A stretch of 59,426 nucleotides of DNA from Promicromonosporaceae bacterium (GCA_009783295.1 WRHK01000022.1:1-59426), one strand, 5' to 3'; shown: positions 18,514 to 26,884, counted from the stretch's first letter. Translations and numbers: made by a program. The notes: generated by a model not told the origin, from the letters alone.

Positions 18514-18547
18514 GTGGCCCGGCTCCCCTCCAGGGGAGCCGGGCCAC
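18514..18547. terminator. Perfect 16 bp bidirectional hairpin
   Basis: GTGGCCCGGCTCCCCT and its exact reverse complement are separated by 2 nt, between the convergent PH-domain gene and the DEAD-box helicase gene. Confidence 0.85.
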
Positions 18548-18562
18548 CGTCATGTCCGGGGC

Positions 18563-20542
18563 TTACCAGCGCGGCTTGCGCTCCGCGAAGGAGGCGCGCT
18601 CCGTGCGCGGCTTGCGGTCGCCGCGGTCGCCGCGCTCGTCACGGTCGAACCGGGGGCGGTCGTGGCGCGGGCGGTCGTCACGCTCGTAGCGCGAGGTGCG
18701 CTCCGGGCGGTCCGAGCGCGAGAAGCGGGCGCCGGCCTCGGGTGCGCCGCGGTCCTCGGTGATGCGCAGGGCGCGGCCGGCGACGCGGGCACGCGACAGG
18801 CGGTCCAGCTGCGTGTCGCTCAGCGGCGCGGTGATGTCCACCAGCGAGAACGAGCCGAAGATGTCGATCTTGCCGATGTCGGAGCCGGTCAGGCCGCCCT
18901 CGCCGGTGATCGCGCCGACCAGGCCGCCCGGGTTTACGCCGTCCTTGTGCCCGACGGCGACGCGGTACCGCGTGCCGGCGGCCGGGCGACGGATGCCCGT
19001 GCCCCGGGCGAACGGGCGCTCGTCGCCGTCGCGCGCCGGACGGCGGTCACCACGGTCGCCGAACCGGTCGCCGCGAGCGCCGCGGCCCTCGAAGGTCTCG
19101 GCCTTGCGGGTCTCGCGGGCCTGGCGGGCGGCGCGGCCTTCGGCCTGCTCTCGCTCGTACTCCTCCTGCTCGGCGCGGGCGCGGGGGCCGTCGTCGCCGA
19201 CGGCGAGGGCGAGGAGGGTGGCGGCGAGGTCGACGGCCTTGGTGGGGTCGACGGTGCCGGGGGTCTCGCCGTCGCCCTCGGTGACGAGGTTGCGGACGAG
19301 CTGCTTGTACATGTCGAGGCGGCCGGCCTCGGTGCGAGCGGGGACGCTCTCGAGGAGGCGGGCGGCGCGGTGTGCGGAGACGTCGCGGGGGGAGGGGATG
19401 TCGGCCTCTTCGAGGGTGGCCTTGATGGTGGCCTCGATGTGCTTGAGCTTGCCGCGCTCGTGGGGGGTGATGAAGGAGACGGCGCGGCCGGTGCGTCCGG
19501 CGCGGCCGGTGCGGCCGATGCGGTGGACGTAGGCCTCGGGCTCGCGGGGGATGTCGAAGTTGACGACGAGGCCGATGCGGTCGACGTCGAGGCCGCGGGC
19601 GGCGACGTCGGTGGCGACGAGGACGTCGAGGGCGCCGCTGCGGAGGCGCTCGACGATCTTCTCGCGCTCCTTCTGGGCGACGTCGCCGGAGATGGTGGCG
19701 GCGGAGATGCCCTTCTCGATGAGGGCGGCGCCGACCTCTTCGGCGGCGGAGCGGGTGCGGGTGAAGACGATGGTGGCGTCCGCGTCGGAGGTGGCGAGGA
19801 TGCGGGTGAGCGCGCCGACCTTGTGGCGGAAGGGGACGACGGCGTAGGTCTGGTGCACCGAGGAGACGGTGGAGGACTGGCGGGCGACGGCGACCTCGAC
19901 GGGGTCGGTGAGGTGGTCGTCGGCGATGGCGCGGATGGCGGGCGGCATGGTGGCCGAGAAGAGGGCGACCTGTCGCTTGGTGGGGGCGTGGGAGAAGATC
20001 TGGTCGACGTCTTCGGCGAAGCCCATGCGGAGCATCTCGTCGGCCTCGTCGAGGACGAGGAACTTGGCGCCGTCGAGGGTGAGGGCGCCGCGCTCCATGT
20101 GGTCGATGACGCGGCCGGGGGTGCCGACGACGACGTGGACGCCGTCGCGCATGGCGCGCTGCTGGGGCACGTAGGGGGAGCCGCCGTAGACGGCGAGGAC
20201 GCGGACGCCGGGCAGGTGGGTGGCGAAGGACTCGATGGCTTCGGACACCTGGATGGCGAGCTCGCGGGTGGGGGTGAGGACGAGGGCCTGGACGCGTCGG
20301 TCGTCGGCGTCGACGGCGGCGAGCAGGGGGAGGCCGAAGGCGGCGGTCTTGCCGGTGCCGGTCTGGGCGACGCCGGTGATGTCGCGGCCGGCGAGGAGGG
20401 CGGGGATGGCCTGGGCCTGGATGGCGGAGGGGGTGGTGAAGCCGAGGTCGGCGACGGCGGCCTCGAGGGAGGCGGGCAGGCCGAGGGTGTCGAAGCCGGG
20501 GAGGACCTCGGTGGGCATGTCGATGTCAGGGCTGGTGGGCAT
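18563..20542 (-). CDS. deaD: DEAD-box ATP-dependent RNA helicase, DeaD/CsdA type
   Basis: A 659 aa helicase for ribosome assembly or cold-adapted RNA remodelling. Motifs in order: Q motif PSAIQAQAIP, I AQTGTGKT, Ia PTRELAIQV, Ib TPGRVIDH, II DEAD (VLDEADEMLRMGF), III SATMPP, IV IVFTRTRS, V ATDVAARGLDVDR, VI HRIGRTGRAGRTG. About residues 470-570 are charged linker; about 570-640 resemble the DbpA RNA-binding domain (YRVAVGHKDGVNPGGLVGAI); the tail is Arg/Asp-rich (ERDDRPRHDRPRFDRDERGD). I start at the ATG at 20542; the longer open frame to 20695 is a translated leader. Confidence 0.95.
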   Translation of the reverse strand: MPTSPDIDMPTEVLPGFDTLGLPASLEAAVADLGFTTPSAIQAQAIPALLAGRDITGVAQTGTGKTAAFGLPLLAAVDADDRRVQALVLTPTRELAIQVSEAIESFATHLPGVRVLAVYGGSPYVPQQRAMRDGVHVVVGTPGRVIDHMERGALTLDGAKFLVLDEADEMLRMGFAEDVDQIFSHAPTKRQVALFSATMPPAIRAIADDHLTDPVEVAVARQSSTVSSVHQTYAVVPFRHKVGALTRILATSDADATIVFTRTRSAAEEVGAALIEKGISAATISGDVAQKEREKIVERLRSGALDVLVATDVAARGLDVDRIGLVVNFDIPREPEAYVHRIGRTGRAGRTGRAVSFITPHERGKLKHIEATIKATLEEADIPSPRDVSAHRAARLLESVPARTEAGRLDMYKQLVRNLVTEGDGETPGTVDPTKAVDLAATLLALAVGDDGPRARAEQEEYEREQAEGRAARQARETRKAETFEGRGARGDRFGDRGDRRPARDGDERPFARGTGIRRPAAGTRYRVAVGHKDGVNPGGLVGAITGEGGLTGSDIGKIDIFGSFSLVDITAPLSDTQLDRLSRARVAGRALRITEDRGAPEAGARFSRSDRPERTSRYERDDRPRHDRPRFDRDERGDRGDRKPRTERASFAERKPRW

Positions 20543-20693
20543 GTGTGGTGCACCGTTCCGTTCGGGGAAGCGGGAGTCCTGCCCGCCGGATGGGGCGGGC
20601 GGTCGCTGCTCCCGGGACACAGAACACACACAAAGGCCCGCAGTGGGGCGCGACGATGCGGGAAGGCGACGAACTCCGAAATGGGGTCGGTCC

Positions 20694-20699
20694 ATCTTA
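20694..20699 (-). promoter_or_regulatory. Probable -10 of deaD, implying a leader of about 145 nt
   Basis: TAAGAT on the minus strand is the best -10 match upstream of deaD. A start near 20687 would leave an untranslated leader of about 145 nt, unlike the leaderless genes around it and typical of cold-shock helicase mRNAs. Confidence 0.45.
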
Positions 20700-20760
20700 C
20701 GTTCAGGTTGCGCCAGCGGATGTCCGGGTGGCGGTGAGGTCGGTCACCGTGGCGGGTGCA

Positions 20761-20766
20761 TAGGAT
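20761..20766 (+). promoter_or_regulatory. Probable -10 of the pgsA cluster
   Basis: TAGGAT stands 66 nt before the chosen pgsA start and back to back with the deaD promoter. Confidence 0.4.
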
Positions 20767-20832
20767 GGCGCCGTCCGGGAGGGCGCTGTTTTCGATGGCT
20801 CGGTGGTAGGGACGGACGACGGGACGGTGGGC

Positions 20833-21426
20833 GTGACGCAGGATCAGGAGATCGGCTCCTCGGTCTGGACCGTGCCCAACGTCATCAGCTTCGTGCGCCT
20901 GGCGATGGTGCCGGTGTTCGCGGTGCTGATCGTGGAGCACCACGACGTGTGGGCTCTGGCGGTGCTGGCGTTCTCGGGCTTCACGGACTGGCTGGACGGT
21001 GTGCTGGCGCGCCGCCTGAACCAGGTGAGCCGGCTGGGCCAGATGCTGGACCCTGCGGCGGACCGCCTGTTCATCTTCGTGACCCTGGTGGGTCTGGCGT
21101 GGCGTGACGTGGTGCCGTTGTGGCTGGTCGTGGTGATCGTCGCGCGTGACCTGATGATGGCGGCGCTGCTGCCGCTGCTGGCCCGGCGCGGGTACGGGCC
21201 GCTCGAGGTGAGCATCGTCGGCAAGGCCGGCACGTTCGCGCTGCTGTACGCGTTCCCGCTGCTGCTCCTGGCCGAGGCGTCGGGTGCCGTCGGCACGGTG
21301 GCTCACGTGGCGGGGTGGGCGTTCACCTGGTGGGGCGTCGGCCTGTACTGGCTGGCCGGGCTGCTGTACGTGCGGCAGGCGCGCAGCCTGCTCTCCGAGC
21401 CGCGCGTGTCGCCGGAGAACGCGTGA
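20833..21426 (+). CDS. pgsA: CDP-alcohol phosphatidyltransferase (PgsA-like)
   Basis: A membrane enzyme that swaps CMP for an alcohol on CDP-diacylglycerol, probably a phosphatidylglycerophosphate synthase. The 197 aa protein carries the signature DG-x2-AR-x8-G-x3-D-x3-D as DGVLARRLNQVSRLGQMLDP followed by AAD, within about five membrane helices. The start is uncertain: GTG at 20833 gives VTQDQEIGSSVWTVPN; a GTG at 20803 would add ten residues. The stop overlaps the next gene (GTGA). Confidence 0.9.
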   Translation: MTQDQEIGSSVWTVPNVISFVRLAMVPVFAVLIVEHHDVWALAVLAFSGFTDWLDGVLARRLNQVSRLGQMLDPAADRLFIFVTLVGLAWRDVVPLWLVVVIVARDLMMAALLPLLARRGYGPLEVSIVGKAGTFALLYAFPLLLLAEASGAVGTVAHVAGWAFTWWGVGLYWLAGLLYVRQARSLLSEPRVSPENA

Positions 21427-22280
21427 CCACGCCCCCCACCCGGCGGCTCGACGCCTCCATGACCCTGCTGACCGAGGTCATGGAGAAGCCCCTCGACCCG
21501 GGGTACGCGGAGGCCGCCGCCCGGCGCCGGGCCGCCCAGGAGGCGGGTACATGGCGCGCCCGCCGGCCCGGCACCTGGGTGGGCGTCGTCGTCCTGGCCA
21601 CCGTCCTGGGTGTCGGCGTCGCCGCCGCGACGCACCAGCTGCGCGTTCCGCAGCCCGGCGTGACCGAGGCCCGCACTGTGCTCGAACGGCAGATCACCGA
21701 CCGCAACCACCAGGTCGCCACCCTCACCGCGAGCGCCGAGCAGCTGTCGCGGCAGATCGACGACCTGCAGCGGTCGGCGCTGTCGACGCAGGACCCGGGT
21801 CTGCTGGACACGATCCGGCGGGACAGCCTGCACAACGGGACGGCGGCGGTGCACGGGCCGGGTCTGGTGGTGTCGCTGACGGACGGCGGTGGTGGCCTGG
21901 TGGGGACGTCGCCGGACGAGAACTCGCTGGTGCGGGACGCGGACCTGCAGACGGTGGTGAACGCGCTGTGGGACGCGGGGGCGGAGGCGATCAGCGTGGA
22001 CGACCAGCGGCTGACGGCGAAGACGTCGATCCGTAACGCGGGGCTGGCGGTGCTGGTGAACCTGGTGCCGCTGCCGGGCCCCACGTATGTGGTGCGGGCG
22101 ATCGGGGACTCGGACGCGATGCAGACGCAGCTGGCGCGGGGTGCGCTGCCGGCGTACCTGCAGGTGCTGGGGTCGCAGTACGGGATCCGGTCGAGCGTGG
22201 TGGCGCAGTCGTCGCTGAAGCTGCCGGGTGCGGGGGTCCAGCCGCTGCAGTACGCGGGGCCGGTAGGCTCCGGCCAGTGA
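21423..22280 (+). CDS. DUF881 membrane protein (first copy)
   Basis: A 285 aa single-pass protein: cytosolic N-terminus, transmembrane helix about 50-70 (TWVGVVVLATVLGVGVAAAT), a coiled-coil stretch about 85-125 (RNHQVATLTASAEQLSRQID), then the DUF881 fold (GTAAVHGPGLVVSLTDGG, VNALWDAGAEAISVDDQRL). This family is found in actinobacteria and Firmicutes beside sbp and cell division genes; the function is not established. It overlaps pgsA by 4 nt. Confidence 0.9.
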   Translation: MTTPPTRRLDASMTLLTEVMEKPLDPGYAEAAARRRAAQEAGTWRARRPGTWVGVVVLATVLGVGVAAATHQLRVPQPGVTEARTVLERQITDRNHQVATLTASAEQLSRQIDDLQRSALSTQDPGLLDTIRRDSLHNGTAAVHGPGLVVSLTDGGGGLVGTSPDENSLVRDADLQTVVNALWDAGAEAISVDDQRLTAKTSIRNAGLAVLVNLVPLPGPTYVVRAIGDSDAMQTQLARGALPAYLQVLGSQYGIRSSVVAQSSLKLPGAGVQPLQYAGPVGSGQ

Positions 22281-22324
22281 CCGGGGCAGGGTGAAGGCAT
22301 GAGGACTGGAAGGACGCTCGTCGG

Positions 22325-22657
22325 ATGATCGCCGTGGTGGGGCTCGTGGTGGGTGTGGTGGCTGGGCTGGTGCTCCAGCCGACGGTGCCGGTGGTGCTGC
22401 AGCCGTACCTGCCGATCGCGGTGGTGGCGGCCCTGGACGCGTTGTTCGGCGGGTTCCGGGCGATGCTCGACGGGCTGTTCGACGACCGGGTGTTCCTCAC
22501 GTCGTTCTTGTCGAACGTGCTGGTCGCGGCGTTCATCGTGTTCCTGGGCGACCAGCTGGGCGTGGGGTCGCAGCTCGCGACCGCCGTCGTCGTCGTGCTG
22601 GGCATCCGCATCTTCTCCAACGCGGCGGCGATCCGCCGGCACCTGTTCAAGGCGTGA
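22325..22657 (+). CDS. sbp: Small basic protein Sbp (DUF1290)
   Basis: A 110 aa membrane protein with three or four helices (AVVGLVVGVVAGLVLQP, FLTSFLSNVLVAAFIVFLGD, ATAVVVVLGIRIFSNAAAIR) and the conserved LPIAVVAALDALFGGFRAML. Homologues sit between two DUF881 genes in actinobacteria and near division genes in Firmicutes; the role is unknown. It overlaps the following DUF881 gene by 4 nt. Confidence 0.92.
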   Translation: MIAVVGLVVGVVAGLVLQPTVPVVLQPYLPIAVVAALDALFGGFRAMLDGLFDDRVFLTSFLSNVLVAAFIVFLGDQLGVGSQLATAVVVVLGIRIFSNAAAIRRHLFKA

Positions 22658-23553
22658 GCGTGACGGACGAGAAGCAGCCGGTCGAGGAGCCGCAGGAGCG
22701 GCAGGACGACGCCGCCCCCGTCGAGCCCGAGGGCGAGCGCGTCCCGGAGGCTTCGCCCGCCGCGGAGCCGGAACAGGCCGAGGAACCGACGCCGGACCCC
22801 GAGCCCGAGAAGGCCGAGAAGGCCGCGTCCCCGACCGCCTACCAGCGGCTGGGCCACGCCCTGCGCCCCTCGGTGAGCCGGTCCCAGCTCCTGGCGGGCG
22901 TGCTGTGCGCCCTGCTGGGGTTCGCGCTGGTGGTGCAGGTGCGCCAGTCGGGGCAGGACGACCTGTCGTCGCTGCGGCAGGACGACCTGGTGCGCCTGCT
23001 CGACGAGGTCACCAACCGCGCCGACCAGCTCGACGCCGAGGTCAGCCGCCTGCGCTCCAGCCGCGACGAGCTGCAGTCCGGCACCGGGCAGGCGCAGGCC
23101 GCGCTCGACCTGGCCCGCCAGCGCGCCACGTCCGAGGGGATCCTGTCGGGCCGCCTGCCCGCCCAGGGCCCCGGCGTGACCATCGACGTGCAGGACCCCC
23201 AGGGCAACCTGCGCGCCGCGCAGATGTTCAACCTGCTCGAGGAGCTCCGCAACGCGGGCGCCGAGGTGGTGCAGGTCAACGACGTGCGCCTGGTGACGTC
23301 GTCGTCGTTCGTGGACGCCGGCGGCGCCATCCAGGTGGACGGCACGCGGCTGACCGCCCCGTACCGGTTCACCGTCATCGGCGACCCCGCCACGCTGGAC
23401 CGCGCCCTGGAGATCCCCGGCGGCGCGCTGCCCACCATCCGCAACAAGGGCGCGACGGCCACCACGGTCCAGCAGCAGAAGGTGACGGTCGACGCGACCG
23501 TCCGCCTGACCGACCCGCGGTACGCCAAGGCGACCGACCCGAACGGCGACTGA
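22654..23553 (+). CDS. DUF881 membrane protein (second copy)
   Basis: A 299 aa paralogue of the 21423-22280 gene. It has an unusually acidic, Pro/Glu-rich cytosolic region of about 50 residues (EPEQAEEPTPDPEPEKAEKA), a transmembrane helix about 75-95 (LLAGVLCALLGFALVVQV), a coiled coil, and the DUF881 fold (AQGPGVTIDVQDPQGNLRA, LEELRNAGAEVVQVNDVRL). The GTG at 22654 overlaps the sbp stop. Confidence 0.9.
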   Translation: MSVTDEKQPVEEPQERQDDAAPVEPEGERVPEASPAAEPEQAEEPTPDPEPEKAEKAASPTAYQRLGHALRPSVSRSQLLAGVLCALLGFALVVQVRQSGQDDLSSLRQDDLVRLLDEVTNRADQLDAEVSRLRSSRDELQSGTGQAQAALDLARQRATSEGILSGRLPAQGPGVTIDVQDPQGNLRAAQMFNLLEELRNAGAEVVQVNDVRLVTSSSFVDAGGAIQVDGTRLTAPYRFTVIGDPATLDRALEIPGGALPTIRNKGATATTVQQQKVTVDATVRLTDPRYAKATDPNGD

Positions 23554-23632
23554 TCGCCCCGCAGGGGACATCACCTGCCACGATGCGCGCTCTCGCCCGC
23601 CGCACGGGTTCCCGGACCTCGCGTCCTCGGGG

Positions 23633-23638
23633 TAGGTT
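23633..23638 (+). promoter_or_regulatory. Probable -10 of the garA-ftsR transcript
   Basis: TAGGTT would start transcription near 23645, giving a leader of about 38 nt with the Shine-Dalgarno AGGAGG (23673-23678). This separates garA-ftsR from the DUF881 cluster. Confidence 0.45.
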
Positions 23639-23682
23639 TGACGGACGACACCGCAGCCGCGCGGCGACCTCCAGGAGGACTG

Positions 23683-24162
23683 ATGACGGACCCCCGCTCT
23701 CTGCCGCAGCCCCACCCTGCGGACGTGACGGCGACGCTCGGCCGGATCGTCGTGCCGCCCGCGGAGGACCTCGTCCCCCGGCTGCCCCTGACTTCCGAGG
23801 ACGCCGCAGCCGTCGGCGCCCTGCCCCGCCACTCCGCGCTCCTCGTGGTGCAGCGCGGTGCCGGGGTGGGGGAGCGGTTCCTGCTCGACTCCGACCGCGC
23901 CGTCGCCGGCCGGTCCGAGAAGGCCGACATCTTCCTCGACGACGTCACCGTGTCCCGCAAGCACGCCGAGTTCGTGCGCGAGGGCGACCACTTCGTGGTC
24001 CGCGACGTCGGCTCCCTCAACGGCACCTACGTCAACCGGCAGCGCATCGACGTCGCCGTGCTGACCACGGGCGACGAGGTGCAGATCGGCAAGTTCCGCA
24101 TGTCGTTCCAGGCCAGCCCGCAGGCACCGGCGCCGCGGGAGACGACGGCGCCCGGCTCGTGA
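23683..24162 (+). CDS. garA: FHA-domain signalling protein, GarA/OdhI type
   Basis: In mycobacteria and corynebacteria GarA/OdhI binds and inhibits 2-oxoglutarate dehydrogenase under control of Ser/Thr kinases. The 159 aa protein has the FHA domain from about residue 65: AGRSEKADIFLDDVTVSRKH (phosphothreonine-binding Arg, Ser, His) then DVGSLNGTYVNR. The N-terminal 60 residues show no ETTS motif, the kinase target in GarA; the only nearby candidate is DVTATLG. The ATG at 23683 follows GGAGGA. Confidence 0.88.
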   Translation: MTDPRSLPQPHPADVTATLGRIVVPPAEDLVPRLPLTSEDAAAVGALPRHSALLVVQRGAGVGERFLLDSDRAVAGRSEKADIFLDDVTVSRKHAEFVREGDHFVVRDVGSLNGTYVNRQRIDVAVLTTGDEVQIGKFRMSFQASPQAPAPRETTAPGS

Positions 24163-24902
24163 CCCGTCCGGCGGCGAACGTCGCCGCGCACGACGTCACC
24201 CCCGAACGCTGGCCGCGCGGCATCTCCCGCCAGGCGACCATGCGCATCTCCGACGTGCTCGCCGCCCTCGGCCCCGAGTTCGGCGGCATCAGCCACTCCA
24301 AGCTGCGCTTCCTCGAGGAGCAGGGGCTCATCCACCCCGTGCGCACCCCCGCCGGGTACCGGCAGTACAGCCCCGCCGACGTCGAGCGCCTGCGGTTCGT
24401 GCTCACCGAGCAGCGTGACTCCTACCTGCCGCTCAAGGTCATCAAGGAGCGCCTCGCCGAGATGGACGCCGGCGAGCCCGCCCCCGGCCCCTCGCCGCGC
24501 CTGGCAGGCGGCACCGCCGTGCCGCCCGACCCGTCGCGCCGCGTGTGGACCACCGCCACCGTCACCGAGGCCACCGGCGTCGACGGCGCGCTCGTCGACG
24601 CTCTCGTGCACGCCGGACTGCTGCAGCCCGGCCCCGGCGGGCGCCTCGAGCCCGGCGACGTCGACGTCGTGCGCCTGGCCGCCCAGCTCGCCGAGCACGG
24701 CATCGAACCGCGCCACCTGCGCGCCCTGCGCGCCTCCGCCGACCGGCAGGTCGCCCTCGTCGACCAGCTCGTCGCACCCCGCCGCCGCCAGCAGACCGCC
24801 TCCGCGCAGGCCCACGCCGCGACCCTCGCCGCCGAGGTCGGCGAGCTGCTCGCCCGGCTCCACTCCACCTGGGTCCGGCACGGCGTCGAAGGCCTCACCT
24901 GA
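24159..24902 (+). CDS. ftsR: MerR-family regulator, FtsR/Rv1828 type
   Basis: A 247 aa DNA-binding protein, likely the orthologue of corynebacterial FtsR (activator of ftsZ) and mycobacterial Rv1828. Winged helix-turn-helix about 25-95: MRISDVLAALGPEFGGIS, SKLRFLEEQGLIHPVRTPAG and YRQYSPADVERLRFVL; then a linker and a second domain (TVTEATGVDGALVDALVHAG) typical of this branch, which lacks a ligand pocket. It overlaps garA by 4 nt. Confidence 0.88.
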   Translation: MTRPAANVAAHDVTPERWPRGISRQATMRISDVLAALGPEFGGISHSKLRFLEEQGLIHPVRTPAGYRQYSPADVERLRFVLTEQRDSYLPLKVIKERLAEMDAGEPAPGPSPRLAGGTAVPPDPSRRVWTTATVTEATGVDGALVDALVHAGLLQPGPGGRLEPGDVDVVRLAAQLAEHGIEPRHLRALRASADRQVALVDQLVAPRRRQQTASAQAHAATLAAEVGELLARLHSTWVRHGVEGLT

Positions 24903-24917
24903 ACGGCCCTCGCGGCG

Positions 24918-24923
24918 TAGCGT
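24918..24923 (+). promoter_or_regulatory. -10 element of leaderless promoter for the bifunctional nuclease gene
   Basis: TAGCGT ends 7 nt before the ATG at 24931; no Shine-Dalgarno sequence. Confidence 0.55.
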
Positions 24924-24930
24924 GAACCCC

Positions 24931-25461
24931 ATGGCGCACGGTCCGTTCGACGACCCGGACATCCCCGGCGAGGTCCCCATGGTCCCCGTGGACGTCCTCG
25001 GCGTGCGCCAGCAGCAGCCCGGCGACGGCCCCGGCGAGCCCGAGATCGTCGTCCTGCTCCTCGACGCCGCCGCCGAGCTCGCCGTCCCCATCGTCATCGG
25101 CCCCCGCGAGGCGTCCGCCATCGCCATGGCGCAGGCCGGGCTCGTCACCCCCCGTCCCATGACGCACGACCTCATGCGCGACCTGCTCGGCGCCGTCGGC
25201 GTCGAGCTCGAGCGCGCCGAGATCGTCGCGCTCGACGGCGGCATCTTCTTCGCCGAGCTCGTGCTGTCCAACGGCGCCCGCGTCGACTCGCGCGCCTCCG
25301 ACGCCATCGCGCTGGCCGTGCGCACCGCCTCACCCGTGCTCTGCTCCGCCGAGGTGGTCGCCGCCGCGGGCATCGAGGTGGTCGACCTGGCCCAGCAGCG
25401 CGAGGTCGAGAAGTTCCGCGACTTCCTCGACCACGTCGAGCCCGAAGACTTCACCACCTGA
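24931..25461 (+). CDS. Bifunctional nuclease family protein (DUF151)
   Basis: A 176 aa protein of the BFN/DUF151 family: VPVDVLGVR, PIVIGPREASAIAMAQ, RPMTHDLMRDLLGAVGVELERAEI, FFAELVL, VDSRASDAIALAVR. Members have been reported to act as nucleases; the physiological role in actinobacteria is not settled. It sits between two MerR genes exactly like mycobacterial Rv1829. The C-terminus carries a short acidic extension (FLDHVEPEDFTT). Confidence 0.9.
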   Translation: MAHGPFDDPDIPGEVPMVPVDVLGVRQQQPGDGPGEPEIVVLLLDAAAELAVPIVIGPREASAIAMAQAGLVTPRPMTHDLMRDLLGAVGVELERAEIVALDGGIFFAELVLSNGARVDSRASDAIALAVRTASPVLCSAEVVAAAGIEVVDLAQQREVEKFRDFLDHVEPEDFTT

Positions 25462-25516
25462 CCCTCGACCAGAGGGTGAGAGTTGCGACACGCGGGGCCC
25501 GTAGACCGTGTTGTCG

Positions 25517-25545
25517 TTGTCTGGACCCCCGACCGGGCCTAGCGT
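25517..25545 (+). promoter_or_regulatory. Promoter of the second MerR gene
   Basis: TTGTCT (25517-25522) and TAGCGT (25540-25545) are spaced by exactly 17 nt. The leader of about 23 nt contains AGGAGG (25564-25569). CCCTCGACCAGAGGG just after the previous stop may be a weak hairpin. Confidence 0.65.
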
Positions 25546-25574
25546 GGTCCCTGAACGAACCACAGGAGGCACCA

Positions 25575-26180
25575 GTGAACAGCAGCGGCGAGGCCAACGC
25601 CACGACCGGGATCCCGGTCGGAACCGCGCTGCGCGGCGCCCAGGGGCTGCTCTTCGGCGACGACCTCACCGAGCAGGACACCGCCACCGGGTACCGCGGC
25701 CCCACCGCCTGCCGCGTCGCGGGCATCACCTACCGCCAGCTCGACTACTGGGCCCGCACCGGCCTGGTCGAGCCGTCGATCCGACCCGCCACCGGCTCCG
25801 GCACCCACCGGCTGTACAGCTTTCGCGACATCCTGGTGCTGAAGGTCGTCAAGCGGCTCCTCGACACGGGCGTCTCCCTGCAGCAGATCCGCACCGCCGT
25901 CACCCACCTGCGCGAGCGCGGCGTGGACGACCTCGCCCAGATCACCCTCATGAGCGACGGCGCGTCGGTCTACGAGTGCACCTCCGCCGACGAGGTCGTC
26001 GACCTGGTCCAGGGCGGCCAGGGCGTCTTCGGCATCGCCGTCGGGCGCGTGTGGCGCGAGATCGAGGGCACCCTCGCCGCCATGCCCACCGAGTCGCTCG
26101 AGGACGACGAGACCGAGACGGTCACCCCGCCCGCCGGCGACGAGCTCGCCGCACGCCGCGCCAAGCGCCACGCCGTCTGA
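25575..26180 (+). CDS. MerR-family transcriptional regulator, Rv1830 type
   Basis: A 201 aa regulator with a winged helix-turn-helix about 38-110: YRGPTACRVAGITYRQLDYW, ARTGLVEPSIRPATGSGTHR, LYSFRDILVLKVVKRLLD and SLQQIRTAVTHLRE. The C-terminal part has no Cys cluster, so a metal sensor is unlikely. The cluster position (after ftsR and the nuclease) matches Rv1830. GTG start after a perfect AGGAGG. Targets are unknown; the acidic tail (LEDDETETV) is a family feature. Confidence 0.9.
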   Translation: MNSSGEANATTGIPVGTALRGAQGLLFGDDLTEQDTATGYRGPTACRVAGITYRQLDYWARTGLVEPSIRPATGSGTHRLYSFRDILVLKVVKRLLDTGVSLQQIRTAVTHLRERGVDDLAQITLMSDGASVYECTSADEVVDLVQGGQGVFGIAVGRVWREIEGTLAAMPTESLEDDETETVTPPAGDELAARRAKRHAV

Positions 26181-26189
26181 GCGGCGGAC

Positions 26190-26195
26190 TACCCT
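26190..26195 (+). promoter_or_regulatory. -10 element of leaderless promoter for the MBL hydrolase
   Basis: TACCCT ends 7 nt before the GTG at 26203. Confidence 0.5.
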
Positions 26196-26202
26196 TCGAG
26201 TC

Positions 26203-26862
26203 GTGAGACTCACCTTCCTCGGGCACGCATGCGTCCGCCTCGACGCCGACGGCGCCGCCCTCGCCATCGACCCAGGCTCCTACTCCCAGACCGCGAGCGC
26301 CCTCGACGGCGCCACCGCGGTGCTGGTCACGCACGACCACGGTGACCACGTGGACGTCCCCGCCGTCGTGGCGGCCATGGATGCGAACCCGGCGCTGCCG
26401 GTGTACGCGAGCGGGCCGGCCGCGCAGGCGCTGGTCGACGGCGGCGCGCCGGCCGACCGGGTGCACGCGGTGACGCCGGGCCAGGAGCTGACCGTGGGGG
26501 CGGCGCGCGTCGTCGTCGGCGGCGGTGACCACGCCCTGGTGCACCGCAAGATCCCGCAGGCCGTGAACGTGACGTTCCTGGTGGAGGTGGGCGGGCACAC
26601 GGCGTTCCACCCGGGCGACTCGTTCGACGCGCCCGGCGCGTCGGTGGACGTGCTGCTGATCCCCGTATCGGGGCCGTGGATGAAGATCTCCGAGGCGGTC
26701 GACTACGCCGCGTCGGTCGAGGCGGCGTACCTGGTGCCGATCCACGACGCGATCAACTCCGAGGCGGGCAACATGATCGCGCAGCGTCAGCTGTCGACGC
26801 CGGCGCTGGCGGGGGAGCACACCTACGCGCGCCTGGCTGTCGGGGAGTCCCTGACCCTCTGA
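26203..26862 (+). CDS. Metallo-beta-lactamase-fold hydrolase (UPF0173-like)
   Basis: A 219 aa MBL-fold enzyme with LTFLGHACVRLD at the N-terminus, the metal motif THDHGDHVD (about residues 44-52), GDHALVHRKIP, FHPGDSF and PIHDAI for the remaining ligands. It resembles the YtkL/UPF0173 branch of soluble hydrolases, whose substrates are mostly unknown. Single-gene unit, convergent with the phospholipase D gene. Confidence 0.88.
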   Translation: MRLTFLGHACVRLDADGAALAIDPGSYSQTASALDGATAVLVTHDHGDHVDVPAVVAAMDANPALPVYASGPAAQALVDGGAPADRVHAVTPGQELTVGAARVVVGGGDHALVHRKIPQAVNVTFLVEVGGHTAFHPGDSFDAPGASVDVLLIPVSGPWMKISEAVDYAASVEAAYLVPIHDAINSEAGNMIAQRQLSTPALAGEHTYARLAVGESLTL

Positions 26863-26884
26863 CCCCGCGGTCCTGAGGTTGTCG

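Noticed and set aside
18662-20737. A 691-codon plus-strand open frame
   Set aside because: Antisense shadow of deaD; low-complexity Gly/Asp/Val composition and no start signal.
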